DNA from: Prevotella sp. UBA2850
Lineage (GTDB): Bacteria > Bacteroidota > Bacteroidia > Bacteroidales > Bacteroidaceae
Direction of reading: 5' to 3'
Assembly (NCBI GenBank): GCA_002350805.1
Contig: DEFO01000014.1
Location: forward strand, 1 to 23,968
DNA: 23,968 bases
The notes beneath the pieces were generated by a model that saw only the letters and a program-made list of their open reading frames with translations, did no database searches and was not told where the DNA came from. This document shows, in pieces, positions 20,144-23,968 of this stretch. Made by a program: the position numbers and the translations under genes. Each line of letters begins with the position of its first letter. Within the stretch, counting starts at the first letter, position 1.

Positions 20144-20830
20144 ATGAACAAAATTCGTGAAGCTGTAATCCTGGCCGTTGGTATCATCGTGCTGGGATGG
20201 TGTATCAAAAGCGGCATCGACAATTTCTCGAATAAAGACCGCAAAGTGACTGTGAAAGGATTGGCAGAACGGGAAGTGAAAGCCGATAAAGTGACATGGA
20301 GCCTCTCGACCAACGAGATGGGCAATGACCTGCCCACCCTCTATGAGATCATCAATACGAAGACTGGCAAGATCAAGGCTTTCCTGAAGCAGAATGGTAT
20401 CGACGAAAAAGAAATCACGGTGAACCCGCCAACGGTGAACGACCTCGAGTCGAACCAGTGGAACGAGAACCGTCGCAACTACCGTTATATCATCAACACC
20501 ACTCTCACCGTCTGCACACAGAAGGTGGACCTGGTGAACAAGGCCATCTTCAAGCAGGCAGAACTGCTGAAACAGGGCGTGGCCATCGAGGGCAGCAACC
20601 CGCAATATGAATATGTGTCGTTCCAGAAGATGAAGCCTGAGATGATGGAAGAGGCCATCAAGAACGCCCAGAAGACCGCCGAGCAGTTTGCCACGGCTAG
20701 CAAATCGAAACTGGGCAAGATCCAGACCGCCGGCCAGGGCCAGTTCGAGATCGACGACCGCGACCAGAACACCCCGTACATTAAGAAACTAAGAGTGGTA
20801 TCGACAGTCACCTACTCACTCGACGACTGA
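20144..20830 (+). CDS. SIMPL-domain (DUF541) periplasmic protein
   Basis: The product is 228 aa from the ATG at 20144. One N-terminal TM helix or uncleaved signal anchor (EAVILAVGIIVLGWCI, about 6-21) is followed by the SIMPL/DUF541 domain. It shows KVTVKGLAEREVKADKVTWSL (about 34-54), the GNDLPTLYEIINTKTGKIKAFL segment, NGIDEKEITVNPPTV, YRYIINTTLTVCTQKVDLV, and the pattern MMEEAIKNAQKTAEQFA near the end. Family members occur in bacterial envelopes (E. coli YggE, implicated in oxidative stress) and at the cell surface; a molecular activity is not established. It is monocistronic, with a hairpin at 20862-20894 behind it. Confidence 0.88.
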   Translation: MNKIREAVILAVGIIVLGWCIKSGIDNFSNKDRKVTVKGLAEREVKADKVTWSLSTNEMGNDLPTLYEIINTKTGKIKAFLKQNGIDEKEITVNPPTVNDLESNQWNENRRNYRYIINTTLTVCTQKVDLVNKAIFKQAELLKQGVAIEGSNPQYEYVSFQKMKPEMMEEAIKNAQKTAEQFATASKSKLGKIQTAGQGQFEIDDRDQNTPYIKKLRVVSTVTYSLDD

Positions 20831-20861
20831 TACTGATTTGCTAACAATTTGAATGTACAGC

Positions 20862-20894
20862 ACGTGGCGGTCCCTCGAAAAGGAGCCGCCACGT
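20862..20894 (+). terminator. Hairpin behind the SIMPL-domain gene
   Basis: ACGTGGCGG (20862-20870) pairs with CCGCCACGT (20886-20894), a 9-bp GC-rich stem. Only TGCTTCT follows, so it may stabilise the 3' end rather than terminate. A second palindrome, AGAGCGC/GCGCTCT (20940-20946 / 20964-20970), lies further right, before the transposase gene end. Confidence 0.5.
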
Positions 20895-20995
20895 TGCTTC
20901 TAATGTGCCCCAAGGTATGGCATCCTCAGGCCATGCGAAAGAGCGCCACAGAGAGCATCTGCAGCGCTCTAAATATCCGTTGTCTCATCCTGAAA

Positions 20996-22219
20996 TCAAC
21001 AACGATTCAAGACTGAATAGTTCAGGATACGCATTTCGGTGGCTTCGCATATCTCCCGGGCATAGGCGTTGAGCTGATGAAAGCGGGAGTAGTCGGAAGT
21101 CCCGTCAACCACCCATGGGGAAAGGATGAGCAGATGGCCTGCAGCACAGGCATAGAAACGACGCTGCGGTGGTTTCCAGTATTCGCTGATAGGCTCTTTC
21201 TGTAAAAGAATCAACGGCAGACGGGCATCAAGGGCGTCGCTGACCACCAGGCTCTCGCCCTTTGAAATGCCCGGTGTGACAAGCACCGTGCCTTCCTCGG
21301 CAAGACGCAACAGGCGGTCGTGCTCCCTCTGATAGTCGTCGGTTTGTTCGGTGGGCTGTCCTGTCCTTGGGTCTCGGCGGTGGAAAAACACCTGTTCCTT
21401 GATAGGGAACTTGAGTAGGAAAAGGTTGCCGAAAGCAGCATATTCGCGGCCACCTATCCATAGGTGCAGCTGGCGCTCCATCAGCTTGGGGCACTCTTCA
21501 CGGATGCGGGCACGAAGAGGGTTCTCCTGCATGTACCGCTTGATGTTCTCAAGCATTCCCGGGCGGTTGATGATGCGGTCGTGGTAGCCCTTCTCGAAAA
21601 GCACGGGGCGCAGCTGCTCCTTTCCCAAGGGAGATGCCTTGGGCACCAGTGCTGCGCCTGGGGCATTTCCGCCTGTTGCTGTACCTGGGGCTTCCTTGCC
21701 TGCTGCTGCGCCTGGGGGCTCCTTGCCTGCTGCTGTGCTTGGGGCTTCCTTGCCTGCTGTTGTGCTTGGTGCTTTTCCACCAAGAGCGGCTTCATCCTGC
21801 AACCGCCACCAGGCCCGCGAGCAGCCTGTCTTAAAGCCTCGCACCACCATCCCCAAGTGCTTGCCGTCGCGTAGCGTTTCGCGCACCATCAGAAGCAGAT
21901 GGATGTGGTCGGGCATGATCGCTACCCTCCATACCTCCACCTCAGGATAATAGCGATGAATCTTCGGCACCTCTTCTTCCAGCACACACCGCCCTAATGC
22001 CGACAGCATGACATGTGGGGCTTCATCTGTCCCCGGCCTGCCGTTAGCACGCCCGGCAATGTTGCCAAAAAGGCGCTTACGACCATCAATGACCATGGTA
22101 ACCATGTAGAGGCCCCGCTGGCGGTAGTCGTGCCAATATGACCGGCGGTGCTGGTTGTGTATGGTCTCGCATCGCGGCTTCCCAGAACCATCGTGGCCGT
22201 CTTCTCTGTTTCCTACCAT
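20996..22219 (-). CDS. REP-associated tyrosine (Y1, IS200-like) transposase with extra C-terminal domain
   Basis: The product is 407 aa. The N-terminal half is a Y1_Tnp single-strand transposase of the RAYT type: YWHDYRQRGLYMVTMVIDGRK (about 28-48), the HUH motif MPDHIHLLLMV (H105, H107), and the catalytic tyrosine Y212 in FEKGYHDRII. The NIKRYMQENPLRA segment is characteristic. Between the HUH and Tyr parts is an inserted run of about five GKEAPSTAA-like 9-aa repeats (148-191). Residues about 240-407 are not needed in plain RAYTs. They contain RLAEEGTVLVTPGISKGE and ALDARLPLILLQ, resembling a Rossmann-like (SLOG/DprA-type) nucleotide-binding fold. Flanking palindromes fit the RAYT/REP pairing. 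Activity is unknown; the active-site residues are intact. Confidence 0.82.
   Translation of the reverse strand: MVGNREDGHDGSGKPRCETIHNQHRRSYWHDYRQRGLYMVTMVIDGRKRLFGNIAGRANGRPGTDEAPHVMLSALGRCVLEEEVPKIHRYYPEVEVWRVAIMPDHIHLLLMVRETLRDGKHLGMVVRGFKTGCSRAWWRLQDEAALGGKAPSTTAGKEAPSTAAGKEPPGAAAGKEAPGTATGGNAPGAALVPKASPLGKEQLRPVLFEKGYHDRIINRPGMLENIKRYMQENPLRARIREECPKLMERQLHLWIGGREYAAFGNLFLLKFPIKEQVFFHRRDPRTGQPTEQTDDYQREHDRLLRLAEEGTVLVTPGISKGESLVVSDALDARLPLILLQKEPISEYWKPPQRRFYACAAGHLLILSPWVVDGTSDYSRFHQLNAYAREICEATEMRILNYSVLNRC
21644..21778. repeat. 27-bp minisatellite inside the transposase gene
   Basis: About five in-frame imperfect copies of a 27-bp unit encode GKAPSTTA, GKEAPSTAA, GKEPPGAAA, GKEAPGTAT and GGNAPGAAL. 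They insert an Ala/Pro/Gly/Lys linker between the HUH and tyrosine parts. Copy number could vary between strains. Confidence 0.8.
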
Positions 22220-22224
22220 TATTT

Positions 22225-22270
22225 ATAATAAAAGGAGTACCACTAACATATAATAAAAAGGAGTACCACA
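22225..22270. repeat. Direct repeat TATAATAAAA(A)GGAGTACCAC
   Basis: The segment occurs at 22225-22244 and again at 22250-22270 with one extra A. The second copy is an arm of the frdB terminator; the first stands between that terminator and the transposase start. Confidence 0.75.
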
Positions 22271-22293
22271 AAAGAAACTCCCGTGGTACTCCC
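22251..22293 (-). terminator. Rho-independent terminator of the frdAB operon
   Basis: On the minus strand GGAGTACCAC (22293-22284) and GTGGTACTCC (22270-22261) form a 10-bp stem with a 13-nt loop, followed by TTTTTATTAT. It lies 18 bp behind the frdB stop. Confidence 0.88.
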
Positions 22294-22310
22294 TTTTAAT
22301 TATCTGTTAA

Positions 22311-23069
22311 TTAGTCGGCCAACTTAGCCTTGATGAACTCGCGGTTCAGGCGGGCGATATTGGCGATAGACTCGTTCTTCGGGCAGACGGCCTCGCAGGC
22401 ACGGGTGTTGGTGCAGTTACCAAAACCGAGCTCCTCCATCTTAGCCATCATGGCCTTGGCGCGCTTGGCAGCCTCGGGACGGCCCTGAGGCAGGAGTGCC
22501 AGCTGGCTGACCTTCGAGCTGACGAAGAGCATGGCAGAGCCGTTCTTACAAGCGGCAACGCATGCACCGCAGCCGATGCAAGATGCGCAGTCCATTGCCT
22601 CGTCGGCATTCTCCTTGGGGATGAGGATGGCGTTGGCATCCTGGGCCTGGCCCGTGCGGATGGTGGTGTAGCCACCGGCCTGGATGATCTTGTCGAAGGC
22701 ACCGCGGTCTACCATACAGTCTTTGATGACGGGGAAGCCTGCCGAGCGCCAGGGCTCAACGGTGATGACGTCGCCATCGTTGAAGCGGCGCATGTAGAGC
22801 TGGCAGGTGGTGGCTCCGCGCTCGGTCTTTCCGTGCGGTGTACCGTTGATGTAGAGCGAGCACATACCGCAGATACCCTCGCGGCAGTCGTGGTCGAACA
22901 CGAAGGGCTCCTTGCCTTCGTTGATGAGTTCCTCATTGAGGATATCCAGCATCTCGAGGAATGAGGTGTCGTCGGGGATGTTCTTCATCTCATGGGTATC
23001 GAAGTGTCCCTTCTCCTTCGGTCCGTTCTGACGCCAGAACTTTATTGTAAATGAAATATTCTTAGCCAT
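22311..23069 (-). CDS. frdB: Succinate dehydrogenase / fumarate reductase iron-sulfur subunit
   Basis: The product is 252 aa, normal length. It carries electrons between the flavoprotein and the membrane cytochrome in the fumarate reductase/succinate dehydrogenase complex on the inner face of the cytoplasmic membrane. The [2Fe-2S] ligands are C62, C67, C70 and C89 (DCREGICGMC ... TTCQ). The [4Fe-4S]/[3Fe-4S] ligands are in CASCIGCGACVAAC (161-174) and CTNTRACEAVCP (219-230). It starts 5 bp behind the frdA stop. In fermenting Bacteroidales this complex normally runs as fumarate reductase to make succinate, which fits the CoA-transferase at 9599. The name sdhB is equally used. Confidence 0.95.
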   Translation of the reverse strand: MAKNISFTIKFWRQNGPKEKGHFDTHEMKNIPDDTSFLEMLDILNEELINEGKEPFVFDHDCREGICGMCSLYINGTPHGKTERGATTCQLYMRRFNDGDVITVEPWRSAGFPVIKDCMVDRGAFDKIIQAGGYTTIRTGQAQDANAILIPKENADEAMDCASCIGCGACVAACKNGSAMLFVSSKVSQLALLPQGRPEAAKRAKAMMAKMEELGFGNCTNTRACEAVCPKNESIANIARLNREFIKAKLAD

Positions 23070-23074
23070 GATAA

Positions 23075-23968
23075 TTAATTTTTGTAGTTACGTGTCTGTA
23101 CCTTAATTGCCTCATACTCGAGCGGCTCTTTGATGAGCTCAGGCTCGTTGCCCTTGCCCTTGTACTCCCAGCAGCCTACGTAGAAGTAGTTCTCGTCGTC
23201 GCGCTTGGCTTCGCCTTCCTCGGTCTGATACTCCTCGCGGAAGTGACCGCCACAGCTCTCATTACGAGAGAGGGCATCGAATGCCACGAGCTGACCCATG
23301 GTGAAGAAATCGCGCAAGTGGATAGCCTTGTCGAGCTCGATGTTGAGTCCTTCCTTCTTTCCAGGAACGAACAGGTTGGTGTCGAACTCCTTCTCCAGCT
23401 CGTGCATCTTCTTCAGACCGGTCTTCAGACCCTCGGCGGTACGTCCCATACCGACATACTCCCACATGATGTGGCCGAGTTCCTTGTGGATGGAGTCAAC
23501 AGAGCGTTTACCCTGGATGCCCATCAGACGGTCGATTTCCTTCTCTACGCCCTTCTCGGCCTCGTCGAACTCAGGCAGGTCGGTAGAGATGCGCGGCCAT
23601 ACCTCCTGGTCGGCCAGGTAGTTCTGGATGGTGTAAGGCAATACGAAGTAACCGTCGGCCAGACCCTGCATGAGTGCCGATGCGCCCAGACGGTTGGCAC
23701 CGTGGTCGGAGAAGTTGCACTCGCCGATGGCGAAGAGGCCCTTGATAGAGGTCTGCAGCTCGTAGTCGACCCAGATACCACCCATGGTGTAGTGGATGGC
23801 GGGATAGATCATCATGGGCTTGTAGTACTTCACACCGTTGATCTCGTTGGCTACGTCGCCGGGGAACACGTCGGTAATCTCCTCGTACATCTCGAAGAGG
23901 TTGCCGTAGCGCTGCATGATCTGGTCGAGGCCCAGGCGGTTGATCGACTCAGAGAAGTCGAGGAACAC
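23075..23968 (-). CDS. frdA: Succinate dehydrogenase / fumarate reductase flavoprotein subunit (C-terminal part)
   Basis: The last 297 codons of the gene; the N-terminal FAD-binding part lies beyond the right edge, so the apparent start at the window border is not real. The active-site and FAD-proximal segments are visible: PAIHYTMGGIWVDYE, then GLFAIGECNFSDHGANRLGASALMQGL, and later AFDALSRNESCGGHFREEY from the helical and C-terminal domains. Together with frdB it forms the soluble catalytic part of the complex that interconverts fumarate and succinate. The cytochrome b subunit is expected further upstream on the minus strand, outside the window. Confidence 0.95.
   Translation of the reverse strand: MFLDFSESINRLGLDQIMQRYGNLFEMYEEITDVFPGDVANEINGVKYYKPMMIYPAIHYTMGGIWVDYELQTSIKGLFAIGECNFSDHGANRLGASALMQGLADGYFVLPYTIQNYLADQEVWPRISTDLPEFDEAEKGVEKEIDRLMGIQGKRSVDSIHKELGHIMWEYVGMGRTAEGLKTGLKKMHELEKEFDTNLFVPGKKEGLNIELDKAIHLRDFFTMGQLVAFDALSRNESCGGHFREEYQTEEGEAKRDDENYFYVGCWEYKGKGNEPELIKEPLEYEAIKVQTRNYKN

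Noticed and set aside
1..23968. Complete mobile element or prophage
   Set aside because: Apart from one RAYT gene and relics at 6091-7739 there is no integrase, phage structural gene, terminal repeat or conjugation gene.

Overview
The window is from a member of the Bacteroidales, most likely Prevotellaceae. Almost every intergenic start carries the Bacteroidetes -7 box TAnnTTTGC. The gene content also fits: a succinate/fumarate flavoprotein and iron-sulfur pair, a succinyl/acetyl-CoA transferase, a remnant of a BspA-type leucine-rich-repeat surface protein, and TonB-plug-like repeats. The genus is inferred, not proven.

Left part (1-6000, visibly AT-richer, all genes on the minus strand): an ECF sigma factor overlaps a one-TM anti-sigma-like protein by ATGA. 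These are followed closely by a secreted protein with three TonB-plug-like repeats and a secreted retropepsin-type aspartyl protease. Next comes an unusual protein in which an ECF sigma factor (regions 2 and 4) is joined through one TM helix and a long linker to a C-terminal outer-membrane-type beta-barrel. A class I SAM methyltransferase ends the row. The barrel fusion and the methyltransferase share an identical bipartite element, TGCAGTCTTTT-N8-GTGGTATCTAT, just upstream of their starts. It looks like a dedicated promoter. This locus is the best candidate for an undescribed signalling system.

Middle (6000-8100): decayed DNA. It holds the C-terminal tail of a DUF234-type AAA ATPase, the 3' end of a BspA-like LRR gene, and a frameshifted BRO-N/Fic-like gene. 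These are followed by an array of small palindromes with a 22-bp period and by two identical 36-bp repeats around a 30-bp unique segment (CRISPR-like geometry, no cas genes in the window). Base composition becomes clearly more GC-rich to the right of about 8100, so this looks like the edge of an accessory region.

Right part (8100-23968): mostly core metabolism and housekeeping. On plus: small membrane protein, Fur-family regulator and CbiL (precorrin-2 methyltransferase), then the CoA transferase with its own promoter and terminator. On minus: U32 peptidase-like protein, SufE and a TrmH-family RNA methyltransferase in a row. On plus: a C1-type cysteine peptidase lipoprotein, a stand-alone LuxR-type HTH protein, a DUF3267 membrane zincin and an LD-carboxypeptidase. 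On minus: a DUF3237 protein. On plus: AlkD. On minus: tRNA-Val(CAC). On plus: a six-TM protein. On minus: a short MGMT-type protein. On plus: a SIMPL-domain protein. On minus: a REP-associated (Y1) transposase with an extra C-terminal domain, then frdB/sdhB and the truncated frdA/sdhA at the right edge.

Small tandem duplications of promoter or start regions recur here (21 bp at 13648, 28 bp at 15258, 66 bp at 17561). Three starts lie only 3-4 nt behind a -7 box, which suggests leaderless transcripts.
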